A stretch of 64,000 bases of DNA from Puniceicoccaceae bacterium (GCA_018402305.1 JAGYJE010000011.1:1-64000), one strand, 5' to 3'; numbered from the stretch's first letter, positions 47,333-57,391 are shown. Program-made: numbers and translations. Notes: generated by a model not told the origin, from the letters alone.

Positions 47333-48342
47333 GACGCGACTTGCTCCTCGACGAACTCTTGAAGCACCTCCATCTTTTTTTGCTCAATCCGCTCCTCGTG
47401 AATCTCCTCCTTGGACCGCTGACGCTCGTTGTCTGTCATCAGGCGGCGCATCTTGTGAATGGCGATATTTTGGATCTGGCGGACCCGTTCGCGGGTGATG
47501 TCAAAGCGCTCTCCGACTTCCTCCAAGGTGAGTGGTGTATTTCCATCGAGACCGAAGCGGAGGTGGATGATCTCGGCTTCCCGGTCTTCCAGGCGTCCAA
47601 TGACCGATTTAATGTCGTCACTCATTGATTTCTCCTGAAGGTTTTCGTAGGGAGTGGCGCCTTGCTCGTCGCCGACGAGCTCTCCAAAAGTAGTATCCCC
47701 ATCCTCACCGACGGGTGCGTCGAGGGAAGCGGGTCGAACGCTGACCGATTTAAGGTGGGCCACCTTATTGATCGGCATGTCCATGACGTAGGCAATCTCC
47801 TCATCTGTAGGTTCGCGATCCAACTCATCGGCGAGTTGGGCGGTGACCTTTCGCATTCGCGCGATGCGGTCGACCAGGTGCACGGGCAACCGGATCGTTT
47901 TGCTTTGGTTGGCGAGCGCGCGCTTGATCGACTGCTTGATCCACCAAGCGGCGTAGGTGCTGAGCTTCCCGCCCTTTGAGGGGTCAAAACGCTCAACCGC
48001 CTTAATGAGCCCGATATTTCCTTCGCTAATGAGGTCGAGCAAGGGAAGACCGAAATTGTTGTAGTCGTAGGCGATCTTGACCACGAGGCGAAGGTTAGCG
48101 GAGATCATGTGGTCGCGGGCGGCTTTGTCACCTGCTTTGATCCGCTCAGCCAAGTCGAATTCCTCCTGCTTCGTGAGCAGGGGCGTCTTGCTGATCTCCT
48201 GCATATAGGTCCGCATCACATTGCGGTCGGTGGCAGGGAGTTCACGCACGTCGGTAATTGCTTCCGAATCATCCGTTTGCAGACGAGGGACGCCTTGCAG
48301 CCGATTCGTCTTTGAACGTTTGTTTTTTGTTCTGTCTGCCAT
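47329..48342 (-). CDS. Sigma-70 family RNA polymerase sigma factor
   Basis: 337 residues. Region 1.2 (NVMRTYMQEISKTPLLTKQEE), region 2 (NLRLVVKIAYDYNNFGLPLLDLISEGNIGLIKAVERFDPSKGGKLSTYAAWWIKQSI), region 3 and region 4 (LTLEEVGERFDITRERVRQIQ) are complete. Region 1.1 is missing, and about 25 charged residues extend past region 4. This fits a group 2 (RpoS-like) factor or a short RpoD. It probably directs general or stress promoters. Confidence 0.88.
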   Translation of the reverse strand: MADRTKNKRSKTNRLQGVPRLQTDDSEAITDVRELPATDRNVMRTYMQEISKTPLLTKQEEFDLAERIKAGDKAARDHMISANLRLVVKIAYDYNNFGLPLLDLISEGNIGLIKAVERFDPSKGGKLSTYAAWWIKQSIKRALANQSKTIRLPVHLVDRIARMRKVTAQLADELDREPTDEEIAYVMDMPINKVAHLKSVSVRPASLDAPVGEDGDTTFGELVGDEQGATPYENLQEKSMSDDIKSVIGRLEDREAEIIHLRFGLDGNTPLTLEEVGERFDITRERVRQIQNIAIHKMRRLMTDNERQRSKEEIHEERIEQKKMEVLQEFVEEQVAS

Positions 48343-48460
48343 AGTGGTCTAGCTCCCTGGTTAATTGTCGACGCCCCTGCTGGAAATAGGACGCGCCAGA
48401 CGCGGAAATTGTTCCCAACGCCTCGAACCAATCGACTGCGGTCGGGCAGACTTACAAGAA

Positions 48461-49954
48461 TTAGGCTCCAAAGAGCTTTTCGGCCAGGGCAACCGCCTTG
48501 AGCATGCCCTTCGCCTTGTTGACCGTTTCCATGAACTCGCTTTCCGGGACAGAATCCGCCACGATGCCCGCTCCGGATTGAATGTAGATCTTGTTTTGCT
48601 TAATGACGGCTGTGCGAATGCCGATGCAGGAGTCGTGGTTGCCGTTGAAGCCGAAATAGCCGAGGGCACCTCCATAGACTCCACGCTGACTGGCTTCGAG
48701 TTCCGAAATAATCTGCAGGGCCCGGACTTTTGGAGCGCCGCTCAGCGTTCCTGCCGGAAATGTAGCCCGCATCAGGTCAAAGGCCGTGCATTCCTCACGG
48801 ATAGTCCCAACCACCTGAGAAACAATGTGCATAACATGTGAATAACGTTCGATCTTCATGTAATCCGGCACTTGAATCGTGCCATATTGGCAGACCCGGC
48901 CAAGATCGTTGCGCGCCAGGTCGACGAGCATGAGGTGTTCGGCCTTTTCCTTCTCGTCGGCGAGCAAGTCCTGCTCCAGCGCGAGGTCCTCCGCCTCTGT
49001 TTTACCACGGTGGCGCGTGCCTGCGATCGGGCGTATCTCGACGTGATCGCCGGTCAGCCGCACGTGAACTTCCGGCGAGGCGCCCACGACCGAAAAATCG
49101 GGGTCCTCCAGCAAGAACATGTAGGGCGAAGGATTGACGGTCCTCAAGGCCCGATACAGATCGATCGGGGCGGGCTTAAATGCTTTCTCAAAGCGTTGAG
49201 ATAGAACGGTTTGTATGACATCGCCTGCACGTATGTAGTCCTTGACTCTATTGACAGCTGATTCGAAGCGCTCCTTCGTGAAATTACCCGGTGGCACGGA
49301 GACATCGGAAGCGGTGGCGAGGGCGCGGTGACCGAAGGGGCGCGGGCGCTCGAGGAGCGCGTAAATACGCTCGATTTCTGCGGCCGCAGCCTCGTAGGCG
49401 AGACCCGGATCCGTCTGCTGAGTCGATGCCTGAACGCAGATCCGGAGGACCTGACGGACATGGTCGAAAATGAGCACCGAATCGGTGATCATGTAGTAAA
49501 GAATCGGCACCTCAAGGGGGTTTTCCGAGGGCTTGCTGACGGTCGGCTCAATGCAGTGAATAAACTCGTGCCCAACAAAGCCAACCGCCCCTCCCGAGAA
49601 GGGGGGCATGTCCTCGATTTCGACCGGTTGGTAGCACGCCATTTCTGCCTCGATCAATTTGAGGGGGTCGCTGGGCGTGGCTACGGTTTCGTGGTGGCCG
49701 TCTTTGTGCTCGATCCGCGTTTCGTCTTCGAAAATGCGAAAAACTTTCCGCGGATTGGCCCCGAGGAAGGAGAAGCGGCTAATCCGCTCGCCGCCGACGA
49801 TCGATTCGAAGAGAAAGGAGGGGCCCTCCTGGCGGATTTTCGCGTAGGCGCCGAGCGGGGTCTCACAATCGGCCGTCAGATCGAAGTAGACCGGTATGGT
49901 GTTCCCCTGCTTGGCGAGTTGCGCAAATTCGGATTTTGTCGGAGTGAGGTTCAT
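48461..49954 (-). CDS. trpE: Anthranilate synthase component I
   Basis: 497 residues. The N-terminal part holds FLFESIVGGERISRFSFLG (LLES-type tryptophan-feedback site). The chorismate-binding domain has IRAGDVIQTVLSQRF, SPYMFLLEDPDFSVVGASPEVHVRL, IRPIAGTRHRGKTEAED, DLARNDLGRVCQYGTIQV and FPAGTLSGAPKVRALQII. It converts chorismate to anthranilate with the TrpG glutaminase, which is not adjacent. No leader peptide was identified upstream. The 118-base gap to the sigma gene holds nothing obvious. Confidence 0.95.
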   Translation of the reverse strand: MNLTPTKSEFAQLAKQGNTIPVYFDLTADCETPLGAYAKIRQEGPSFLFESIVGGERISRFSFLGANPRKVFRIFEDETRIEHKDGHHETVATPSDPLKLIEAEMACYQPVEIEDMPPFSGGAVGFVGHEFIHCIEPTVSKPSENPLEVPILYYMITDSVLIFDHVRQVLRICVQASTQQTDPGLAYEAAAAEIERIYALLERPRPFGHRALATASDVSVPPGNFTKERFESAVNRVKDYIRAGDVIQTVLSQRFEKAFKPAPIDLYRALRTVNPSPYMFLLEDPDFSVVGASPEVHVRLTGDHVEIRPIAGTRHRGKTEAEDLALEQDLLADEKEKAEHLMLVDLARNDLGRVCQYGTIQVPDYMKIERYSHVMHIVSQVVGTIREECTAFDLMRATFPAGTLSGAPKVRALQIISELEASQRGVYGGALGYFGFNGNHDSCIGIRTAVIKQNKIYIQSGAGIVADSVPESEFMETVNKAKGMLKAVALAEKLFGA

Positions 49955-50062
49955 GGATGCAGCACGAAAGGTTTGAGCATCGATGGCGCGAGGTCGAATC
50001 TAATTTCAGCTTTGGCTTGAAGGCCACTTGCCTAAGAGCGGCAAAGCAGGTTTCAGGCGCAA

Positions 50063-50126
50063 GGGGACAGGCTGCTTAAGTCGCCTCCCTTTGTTGTGTT
50101 AGTGGCTTACTAAAGCAGCCGTCCCC
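50063..50126. repeat. REP-like inverted repeat between trpE and purK
   Basis: GGGGACAGGCTGCTTAAGT (50063-50081) and ACTAAAGCAGCCGTCCCC (50109-50126) are near-perfect inverted repeats around a 27-base loop. The GGAC motif before a palindrome is one of the tetranucleotides described for REP elements. A related AACCTGTCCCTTTTTAAGG lies next to the first RAYT at about 34286. Confidence 0.6.
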
Positions 50127-50143
50127 AGTGTTGGCCGAATCGG

Positions 50144-51289
50144 TCATACGCGCCCCGCGAGCTTCTTAAAATACGCCTCTGCGCTCGCGAGGGTGACGTC
50201 AATCTCCTCACCCAATACAGTGAAGTGGCCCATTTTGCGACCGGGGCGGGGGGTGCCTTTATCGTAGAGGTGCAGCTTCACTTTGGGGTCGTCGAGTAGT
50301 GCCGCCCAGTCGGGGGTGCCCTGGGTCCAGACATCGCCGAGGAGATTGATCATCACGACTGGCTTGAGCAGCTCAACCGACCCGAAGGGCAGGTCGCAGA
50401 CGGCCCGGATGTGTTGCTCAAACTGACTGGTCAGGCAGGCATCGATTGAGTAGTGACCCGAGTTGTGGGGGCGCGGGGCCATTTCGTTGACGATAAACTG
50501 CCCGTCAGCGCACAGAAACAGCTCCACCGCGATCAAGCCGACCACATCGAGCTTATCAGCGATGGCCCGGGCCAGACCGACGCCCGTCTCGCGGGTCGCC
50601 TCGGTAACACGTGCCGGCACAATCGAGGCATGCAGAATGTGGTTGACGTGCAGATTTTCTGCCATGGGGAAGGTGACCATCTGGCCATCCGCCTTGCGGG
50701 CGCAAATCACCGAAAACTCGCCGATGTGGTCGATCCACTTTTCCACGACCACGCGTAGTGGCTTTCCGAGAAAGTCCCAAAGATAATTGGTGTCGGCGGC
50801 TTCCTCCGGTGATCGGAGTTTAACCTGGCCCTTGCCGTCGTAGCCAAAGGCGGCGGTTTTAATGACGCAGGGGAAACCGATCGCGGCCAGAGCGGGTTTC
50901 AGGCTCTCAGGGGAGTCGGCATATTCAAATGGTGCGCAGGGAAGCTGGTTTTCCTTTAGGAAGTCCTTTTCGCGCTGGCGGTGTTGGCAGATATGCAGAG
51001 CGCGACTGCCCGGCAAGACCGGTCGGATCGCACTGAGGGCGTCGATCACGTCGGAAGGGATGTTCTCAAATTCGAGAGTGATGGCATCGACGCCCTCGGC
51101 AAAGCGTTGAAGTGCGGCCCGGTCTGTGTATTCGGCGTTGATCTCACGGTCGGCGACCATTCCCGCCGCAGAGGGGCCCTTTGGTTCAAAGACATGAAAG
51201 CGATAGCCGAGGCTGCGGCCGGCGAGGATGAGCATGCGCCCCAGCTGGCCCCCACCGAGAATTCCAATGGTGCTTCCGGGCGGAATCAT
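50144..51289 (-). CDS. purK: 5-(carboxyamino)imidazole ribonucleotide synthase
   Basis: 381 residues, ATP-grasp fold. [23 protein letters not shown] is the PurK N-terminus; ALEFENI-type [33 protein letters not shown] (the ATP loop) and [21 protein letters not shown] are diagnostic. It carboxylates AIR with ATP and bicarbonate in purine synthesis. The start overlaps the purE stop by 4 bases (ATGA). Confidence 0.96.
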   Translation of the reverse strand: MIPPGSTIGILGGGQLGRMLILAGRSLGYRFHVFEPKGPSAAGMVADREINAEYTDRAALQRFAEGVDAITLEFENIPSDVIDALSAIRPVLPGSRALHICQHRQREKDFLKENQLPCAPFEYADSPESLKPALAAIGFPCVIKTAAFGYDGKGQVKLRSPEEAADTNYLWDFLGKPLRVVVEKWIDHIGEFSVICARKADGQMVTFPMAENLHVNHILHASIVPARVTEATRETGVGLARAIADKLDVVGLIAVELFLCADGQFIVNEMAPRPHNSGHYSIDACLTSQFEQHIRAVCDLPFGSVELLKPVVMINLLGDVWTQGTPDWAALLDDPKVKLHLYDKGTPRPGRKMGHFTVLGEEIDVTLASAEAYFKKLAGRV

Positions 51290-51792
51290 GCTTCAGGTAG
51301 CTCGGTTTGGAGGACGGTTTGCGTCTGTTCTGCGCGGAAGGCTTTCAGGCGGTCGCGGATGCCCGCATCTCCCAGCGCCAGAATGGCTGCGGCCGAGAGC
51401 GCGGCGTTTTTTGCCCCGGCCACGCCGATTGCCAGCGTCATGACCGGTATGCCGGCAGGCATCTGAACAATCGAGAGCAGCGAATCCTGCCCGCTCAGTG
51501 CTTTGGACTGCACGGGCACCCCGAGCACGGGCAGGTGCGTCATGGCAGCCGTCATACCGGGCAGGTGGGCGGCTCCACCGGCTCCGGCGATGATCACCTG
51601 CAGGCCCCGTGACTCAGCGGTCTCCGCATAGTCGTAAAGCAAGTGCGGCGTGCGGTGTGCGCTCACGACTTTGCTCTCAAATGGGATTCCCAGTTGCTTA
51701 AGCAAGGCAGCAGCCTCCCCCATCGTGCTCCAGTCTGACTGGCTCCCCATGATCACCCCAACAAGGGCGTGTTTTGTTGTGCTCTGGTTCAT
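51286..51792 (-). CDS. purE: N5-carboxyaminoimidazole ribonucleotide mutase
   Basis: 168 residues from the ATG at 51792 (an upstream in-frame start at 51912 would add 40 atypical residues and overlap the next gene). [39 protein letters not shown] is the class I PurE signature, and [26 protein letters not shown] forms the CO2/ribonucleotide site. It works directly after PurK in purine synthesis. Confidence 0.96.
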   Translation of the reverse strand: MNQSTTKHALVGVIMGSQSDWSTMGEAAALLKQLGIPFESKVVSAHRTPHLLYDYAETAESRGLQVIIAGAGGAAHLPGMTAAMTHLPVLGVPVQSKALSGQDSLLSIVQMPAGIPVMTLAIGVAGAKNAALSAAAILALGDAGIRDRLKAFRAEQTQTVLQTELPEA

Positions 51793-51902
51793 TGAATGAG
51801 AAAAGAACATGTAATTCAGAAAATCAACCGAATAGGCAGTCGCAAAGTAGATCGGCGAGGAGATGCCTCGCTGGTTCAACCAGTTTTTTAAAAAGCGTGG
51901 AG

Positions 51903-53168
51903 CTAACGCCAACGGCCCCAGCCGCGGCCGCCGGATTGTGCGTTTTCCAGTCGATCGCGCTGTTCGGTTGTTAGCTCTGCCGTGTTCAAATAAAGCTCAA
52001 AGGTAGCCGCATCTTGTTCCTTCCAAGTTCCCGCGACACGCTCCATCATCCAAGAGCGGCGCCGGTCGTCTTTGATAGAGCCCGCCCAGGTCATGGCGGC
52101 CTCGGGGTCTTCCTCGGCTGCACGAAAGGCATAGCTGGCCACCGCGCGGTCCAGCTCAGGGCTGTCCGGCAGGCTGTTGAGCCACTCGGCCGAGGCGGCG
52201 AGATCGTAGCGCGTCCATTCTTGGATGATGGCCGCACTGGCCCGGGCGACGGCGGGGTCCTCGGGATCCAGCTTGCTCAGCCAGGCGGCCGCTGCCACGG
52301 GATCGCTCTCCGCCCATTCGCTGACGAGGGATTCCTTCAAACGGGCTGTCGCACCCTCACTCAGGCTCTCCAGGTAAGCACCGGCAGCTTCCGGGTCGAA
52401 TTCAGCCCATTCATCGATTAAATCATCGCGCAGCCGTTCCTGGAGTTCCGGATCGGTGATGGAATCGACCGACATTTTGGCCACATCGAGGCTGCCCGAT
52501 TGAATCTGTGCTTCGATCACATCACCGAGAAGCCGGGTTTTCAATGGGTTGCCTTCGTCCAAAGCCAGAGCTTGGGCGAAGGCGCTTTGGGGATTCGTCG
52601 CGGCATAGCCCCGAAAGATCGCACTCAGTTGTGAGGCCCGGGCGCGGGTCGGCTCGCCCGCAAGTGCGTTGCCGGCCCATGCGATCGCGGCGGCGGGATC
52701 GCTCCGACCCCAGACTTCAAGAATGGCAACTCGGGCATCCTCGCTATCGCGGAGCGAGGGTATCTGCGAGGCGATCCCCAGAGCGGCCAAGGGCTCTGTT
52801 CTCGCTAGCTGCGAAAGCAGCTCCCGAATGAGCCGCGAGCGATTGGGGTCCGATGTGGGCAAGGCAAAGGCATCGGCTAATAACAGGCGGCTGTTTTGCG
52901 CGGACAATCCCGCAACGTCGCGCAGGGCGTCTTCGAGTGCCACGGCCTGCCCGTCAAGGTAGGCTTCCAAGGGGGTCGGTCCTTCCGCGACTATCGAGAC
53001 GGGATCGGTTCGCGTCTCCAGAGGAGCCCTCACTTTTGCCGACGCAACGGCCTCCTTCGGCGCATCGCTTTGGGTGCTCTCAGCTGAGCCTCGGGAACCA
53101 ATATAGTAGGCCGCTCCCAAACTGAGGGACCAGACGAGCAGGTAGAGTGGGAATGAAGAGCGTAGCAT
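51903..53168 (-). CDS. Secreted or membrane-anchored protein with helical repeats
   Basis: 421 residues from the ATG at 53168. An N-terminal hydrophobic segment (about 5-25, [19 protein letters not shown]) is followed by several repeats of the pattern W-x2-x-DP-x-AA-x-AW ([44 protein letters not shown]). They form an array of helical hairpins resembling HEAT/Sel1-like solenoids. I recognise no named family; similar proteins are frequent in Verrucomicrobiota. It ends in GGRGWGRWR. No enzymatic motif is visible. Confidence 0.6.
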   Translation of the reverse strand: MLRSSFPLYLLVWSLSLGAAYYIGSRGSAESTQSDAPKEAVASAKVRAPLETRTDPVSIVAEGPTPLEAYLDGQAVALEDALRDVAGLSAQNSRLLLADAFALPTSDPNRSRLIRELLSQLARTEPLAALGIASQIPSLRDSEDARVAILEVWGRSDPAAAIAWAGNALAGEPTRARASQLSAIFRGYAATNPQSAFAQALALDEGNPLKTRLLGDVIEAQIQSGSLDVAKMSVDSITDPELQERLRDDLIDEWAEFDPEAAGAYLESLSEGATARLKESLVSEWAESDPVAAAAWLSKLDPEDPAVARASAAIIQEWTRYDLAASAEWLNSLPDSPELDRAVASYAFRAAEEDPEAAMTWAGSIKDDRRRSWMMERVAGTWKEQDAATFELYLNTAELTTEQRDRLENAQSGGRGWGRWR

Positions 53169-53197
53169 GGCTTTAGGAGAACAGAGCAAACTGAGCC

Positions 53198-53226
53198 CTT
53201 ATGTAATCGCATGGAAGCGACATAAG
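53198..53226 (-). terminator. Hairpin after ccoI
   Basis: CTTATGT (53198-53204) pairs with ACATAAG (53220-53226), and CGC/GCG extend the stem inside. It lies 24 bases after the ccoI stop, at the end of the cbb3 operon. It has no T run, so it is a weak terminator candidate or mRNA-stabilising stem. Confidence 0.45.
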
Positions 53227-53250
53227 TTTCAACCTATTTAACTCCAGCCG

Positions 53251-55692
53251 CTAGGCAGGCGCAACTTCCGCGTCGGAATTATCCCGTCGCCCCAAACCAA
53301 CCCAAGCCAAAGCCAGGGTGAAGAGCGAACTCAGCGGCATTAAAATGGCGGCCAGGAGTGGGTGCATGAGCCCGGCAAGACAAATGCCGACCGCTACGAT
53401 GTTGTAGGCCACGGCAACGGCGAAAATGGTCGTCACCGTTCGACGGCGCCGACGAGCGACCCGGAAAAGTTCGGGTAGGCAGCGCAGGCTCCTGCCGAAA
53501 AAGAAAAAATCGGCGCTGGCCTCAAGAATGCTTTTATCGACCACCGGAGTGCCCCGGCAGACGGCACTGTCGAAGGCCAAACTGTCGTTGGCACCATCGC
53601 CGATCATGAGGGCCTGCCCGGGCGCGTTCGCTTCGATCCAGTCGGCTTTGTCCCGGGGGCTGCATTGGGCTTTGCCTTGGATCCCCAACTGCTCGGCAAT
53701 GAGACCGACGCGCTGGGGTGCATCCCCGCTCAGGATGATCGTTTCGAAATGATCGCGGCGAAGCTGATCAACGGCGCTGCGCGCATCGTCACGCACATCC
53801 TCCTGAAAGTCGAAGCTTGCAACCAGGAGACCGTTTTGGCGAAGGACGGTGTGGGGCAACGGAGTTGCGGTTTTCGGTTTTTCAGTTTTCAGTTTTTCCC
53901 AACCAGGCTTGCCGAGTGTCCATTCGTTGCCCCCGGCATCCGTCCAGGCCACGCCTTGGCCGATGGTTTCGCGGATGGGTGCGTCCAATGGAGCCGGGGC
54001 ATCCTGCGCTCCCGGCCGGTCAGGGCAGAATGCCCCGGCTCCGATTCTGGGAAATGCCGCGAGTAGCGCCTCCCGCAGCGAGCGGGCGATGGGATGGCGG
54101 TTGTTTTCGACGAGATTATGGAGCGCTTGGACGGTGAGCGGGTCGAGCGCCCGGACTGCATCCGGATTCTTGAGCCGGGGGATATCCATGGTGAGCGTGC
54201 CAGTCTTATCGAATACGACGGTGCGGACTTGGCGAAGCCGCTCCCAGATTTGGCCGGTCTTGATAAACAGGCCCGTGCGACGTAGCCGGGCATTGGCAAA
54301 CTCGTCGCACATGGGCAGCGCGACGCCGAGCGCGCAGGGGCAGGAGACGATTAATACAGAGATGAGGACCTGCATGGACTTCAACAAGTCGCCACTCAGG
54401 GCAACCCAGAGACCGCTGCCGGTGAAGGCTATGAGGAGGACGCTCGCGATGTAGTATTTTAATATCGTCTGTAAGCGCTTGGCCTGAAAATTGTCCTCCG
54501 GTCGCTGCAAAAGCTGTGCCAATAGGCTCTCCGACCAGGACTCGCGGGCTCGGAAGCGCAGCCCGTGCATGCCGACGTTGATCGCCCCGGCCGGGGCCGT
54601 TCGCGATTCCGGCCAGGTCACCGGATCCGCCTCCCCGTTTATCCATTCCAGGCTAAGGCTCCCCTCGGCGTCTAGTGGGTCCCCTGCAACGGGGTTGATC
54701 GCGCCGGGGGCCAGGCTGTAAACCATGCCGGTTTCGACTTCAGCCGCAGGTATGCGTTGCCCATCGCGTGACCCGCCCATCAGTGTGACGTCGCCGGGCC
54801 CGGTCTTCTGGCGTTGCAGATGAGTGCGGTTTTTCTCGAGTGCATACTCTTGCAGCCAACGGCCCAGTAGCATCAGGAACACAAAAGTTGCCACGAAGTC
54901 GAAATAGACCAGTGGCAAATAGCCCGTGATCCATCCGACGAGTGAGCCGGCGTAGCCCGCCAGTAGACCGGCGGCGATTGGTAGGTCAATGTGTAGCACC
55001 CGGTTTCGTATCGCTTGCCAGGCGCGCTGGATGAAATAGCCGCCTCCGATACAAAGGCTCAGTGTGGCAAAGCTCGCGGCGAGTAAATGAAAGAGTCGTG
55101 CGAGAAAGAAGTCTTCGCCCATCCCGAGGTATTTCGGCAGGGTGAAGAGCATGGTGTTCATGAGAAAGAATCCACACAGCCCGAGTCGATTGGTCAGCTG
55201 CCCGCTTTGCGAATGCGCACGCGAGTCCTCATCGTAAAGGCTCAGCCGGTAGCCGATCCTCTGGAGCTCGCGGGCGAGTTCAGCGATCTCAAATCGCCCA
55301 CGCTGCCATTGTAGCTCCACGGTGCTGGTGCGCGGGTCGATCCCTATTCGGATAGCGCCGGGCTGGCGTTGAAAAATCGCTTCGATGAGCCAAACACAGC
55401 CGATGCAACTAATGCCTTCGAGATTGAACGCTGTCGTGGCCGACGAGTCTACGGTGGACTGCTCAATTTTCTCCAGATGAGCGATCAGCGGTGCCACATC
55501 GGCTTCCGCGAAGGCTTTCGATCCGATTGGCGGAACGGTGGTTTCGCCCTTTAATTCGTAGAATCGCGTCAGATCGTTGTCGCTTAAAACCTGAGCTACA
55601 TACTCGCACCCATGACAGCAGTAAGCCTCGGCAGCCCCTGGTGTAAAGGGCGTGCCGCAGTGTGTGCAGGTGGCTTGCGTTGCGGTGGTCAT
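53251..55692 (-). CDS. ccoI: Copper-transporting P1B ATPase for cbb3 oxidase (CcoI)
   Basis: 813 residues. An N-terminal Cys-rich motif CTHCGTPF...YCCHGC (about 9-34) precedes a heavy-metal domain with GISCIGCVW. Eight helices follow, with the CPC motif SCPCALGVALP, the phosphorylation site DKTGTLT and GDGANDSLAFD. FixI/CcoI exports copper needed for the cbb3 CuB site; the neighbours ccoG, ccoNO and ccoP support that. In the nucleotide-binding domain, WEKLKTEKPKTATP is encoded by an AACTGAAAACTG-type simple repeat (53868-53900) that looks like an insertion. Confidence 0.92.
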   Translation of the reverse strand: MTTATQATCTHCGTPFTPGAAEAYCCHGCEYVAQVLSDNDLTRFYELKGETTVPPIGSKAFAEADVAPLIAHLEKIEQSTVDSSATTAFNLEGISCIGCVWLIEAIFQRQPGAIRIGIDPRTSTVELQWQRGRFEIAELARELQRIGYRLSLYDEDSRAHSQSGQLTNRLGLCGFFLMNTMLFTLPKYLGMGEDFFLARLFHLLAASFATLSLCIGGGYFIQRAWQAIRNRVLHIDLPIAAGLLAGYAGSLVGWITGYLPLVYFDFVATFVFLMLLGRWLQEYALEKNRTHLQRQKTGPGDVTLMGGSRDGQRIPAAEVETGMVYSLAPGAINPVAGDPLDAEGSLSLEWINGEADPVTWPESRTAPAGAINVGMHGLRFRARESWSESLLAQLLQRPEDNFQAKRLQTILKYYIASVLLIAFTGSGLWVALSGDLLKSMQVLISVLIVSCPCALGVALPMCDEFANARLRRTGLFIKTGQIWERLRQVRTVVFDKTGTLTMDIPRLKNPDAVRALDPLTVQALHNLVENNRHPIARSLREALLAAFPRIGAGAFCPDRPGAQDAPAPLDAPIRETIGQGVAWTDAGGNEWTLGKPGWEKLKTEKPKTATPLPHTVLRQNGLLVASFDFQEDVRDDARSAVDQLRRDHFETIILSGDAPQRVGLIAEQLGIQGKAQCSPRDKADWIEANAPGQALMIGDGANDSLAFDSAVCRGTPVVDKSILEASADFFFFGRSLRCLPELFRVARRRRRTVTTIFAVAVAYNIVAVGICLAGLMHPLLAAILMPLSSLFTLALAWVGLGRRDNSDAEVAPA

Positions 55693-55761
55693 GGAATGTG
55701 AGATGCGTCGCTTGCGAGTTTGCTCGCACTTCCCTTGGCAGGGCCCGGGCGAGGTCGTCGA

Positions 55762-55914
55762 CTACGGCCCGGTATTTGTCTTGATCAGTTCAACTGGGTT
55801 CTCACCCGCGATTTTGATCAGGACGGTCCATGCGCTGATCACGAGAAGAAAGGCCAGAATGACGGGAATCCATAGTGACCAGGCGAATTTGCGTTGTTTG
55901 CCCCGCTTAGTCAT
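55762..55914 (-). CDS. Short CcoH/FixH-like single-helix membrane protein
   Basis: A 50-residue gene read from an ATG at 55914 that overlaps the ccoG stop by 4 bases (ATGA). The sequence is a basic N-terminus (MTKRGKQRKFAWSLW), one hydrophobic helix (about 13-35, ending AWTVLIKIAG) and a short polar tail. FixH/CcoH normally has about 150 residues and lies exactly here, between ccoG and ccoI. This may be a much reduced CcoH, or a separate small assembly factor. The position and the overlap support that it is a real gene. Confidence 0.7.
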   Translation of the reverse strand: MTKRGKQRKFAWSLWIPVILAFLLVISAWTVLIKIAGENPVELIKTNTGP

Positions 55915-57326
55915 GGTGCCTCCTGCTTTAAGAGCTGAGGGGCGGGTCCGAGGAATTCAGCCTCGCGACTGAGCACATCCTGACCGGATGGGTTGACCAG
56001 TGTGAACTCCAGTGGAAACCGGCCCGCATAGTTCTCCCGCGCGACACTGATGATGACAGGACGCACTTCTTCACCTAAGGGCGGGACGGTGATGCCCTCT
56101 TCATTGCCTTCCATGGTGAAGCCCTGTTCGCTGGCGACGGCTTTGAGTATAAAGGTCTTCGGCTCGTTGCTTTTGTTGATCACGCGAACCATGTATTGAT
56201 TGCGCACCGAGGTATCCGTCACATAGTAGGGGCTCCCCGTCATTCGCACGATGTTCATGTTTGCGCTACGCAGCTGCATGGCTGAAAGTGTGAAAGCCGT
56301 CGCGCCAGCGAGCATGAGGGCCCCGTAGATGAAGATGCGCGGACGGATCACGCGGCGCTTTTTACCGTCGAGGCCTGTTTGCGAATCGTAGCGGATAAGG
56401 CCTTTCGGTCGGTTAAGCTTGCTCATTATTGTATCGCACGCGTCGATACAATTCGCGCAGCCAACGCACTCCATTTGTAAGCCCTGTCGAATATCAATCC
56501 CTGTGGGACAGACTTGAACGCAGCGGTAGCAGTTGATGCAGTCACCAAACCCGGCTTTTGTGGCGGGTCCCCGGGGTTCGCCCCGTTTTTCATCGTAGCC
56601 GATGATTAGGGAGTCGTCGTCGATAAGTGCGGATTGGAGCCGTCCGTAAGGACAAATGATCAAGCAAAGCTGCTCGCGAAACCAGGCGAAGTTGAAATAG
56701 ATGATGGCGGTCGCAACAAACATGAAGACAAATGCGCCCCAATGCTCCGTCGGGCTTGATGTCATCCATTGGTAGAGTTCCGGGATCGAAACGAAGTAGG
56801 CGAGGAAAAGGTGAGCGATCGCTGCTGAGATCAGAATGAAGATGCCGTTTTTGGTCAGGCGTTTAGTGATCTTTGAAGAATCCCAGGGTGCTGTATCCAG
56901 CTTGCGCCGCGCAGTGGCGTCGCCCTCGATCCAGCGCTCAATCCGGCGGTAGACATGCTCCAAAAAAACCGTGTGTGGACAGGCCCAACCACACCAGATT
57001 CGCCCGAAGAGTGCGGTCACAAAGAAGAGGGAAAAGCCCAGTCCGGTGATAAAGAAAAAGGCCATCCAGAGATCCTGCGCGGCGAAGGTAAGCCCGAACA
57101 AGTGAAAGCGCCGGTTGATTACATCGAGGAAAACCGCTGGGTGACCGTTAATGGGTATCCATGGAAGCGACACGTAAATCCCGATCAAAAGCAGGGCAAA
57201 GACGCGCCGCCAACGCGTGAAAAAGCCTTTTACATCCGCAGGGTGGATGAAGAAGCGCGAGCCATCCTGATTGATGGTCGTGGGTGTGTGCTTACTGGGA
57301 CGTGATGGTTTCATGGGGGACGTCAA
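55911..57326 (-). CDS. ccoG: cbb3 oxidase accessory ferredoxin-type protein CcoG
   Basis: 471 residues. About five helices in the first half include IWCGWACPHTVFLEHVYRRIERW. Two 4Fe-4S motifs follow: CINCYRCVQVCPTGID (about 260-275) and CVGCANCIDACDTIM (about 286-300). The C-terminal periplasmic domain has an IG-like fold after a final helix. CcoG is a cupric reductase that helps deliver copper to the cbb3 oxidase. It lies 87 bases after ccoP. Confidence 0.94.
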   Translation of the reverse strand: MTSPMKPSRPSKHTPTTINQDGSRFFIHPADVKGFFTRWRRVFALLLIGIYVSLPWIPINGHPAVFLDVINRRFHLFGLTFAAQDLWMAFFFITGLGFSLFFVTALFGRIWCGWACPHTVFLEHVYRRIERWIEGDATARRKLDTAPWDSSKITKRLTKNGIFILISAAIAHLFLAYFVSIPELYQWMTSSPTEHWGAFVFMFVATAIIYFNFAWFREQLCLIICPYGRLQSALIDDDSLIIGYDEKRGEPRGPATKAGFGDCINCYRCVQVCPTGIDIRQGLQMECVGCANCIDACDTIMSKLNRPKGLIRYDSQTGLDGKKRRVIRPRIFIYGALMLAGATAFTLSAMQLRSANMNIVRMTGSPYYVTDTSVRNQYMVRVINKSNEPKTFILKAVASEQGFTMEGNEEGITVPPLGEEVRPVIISVARENYAGRFPLEFTLVNPSGQDVLSREAEFLGPAPQLLKQEAP

Positions 57327-57391
57327 AATCCAACGTTAAATGTTGAATGTTTTGGATCTTTCAGCGCGTGATTTTAATTCAAATTTTGGTA

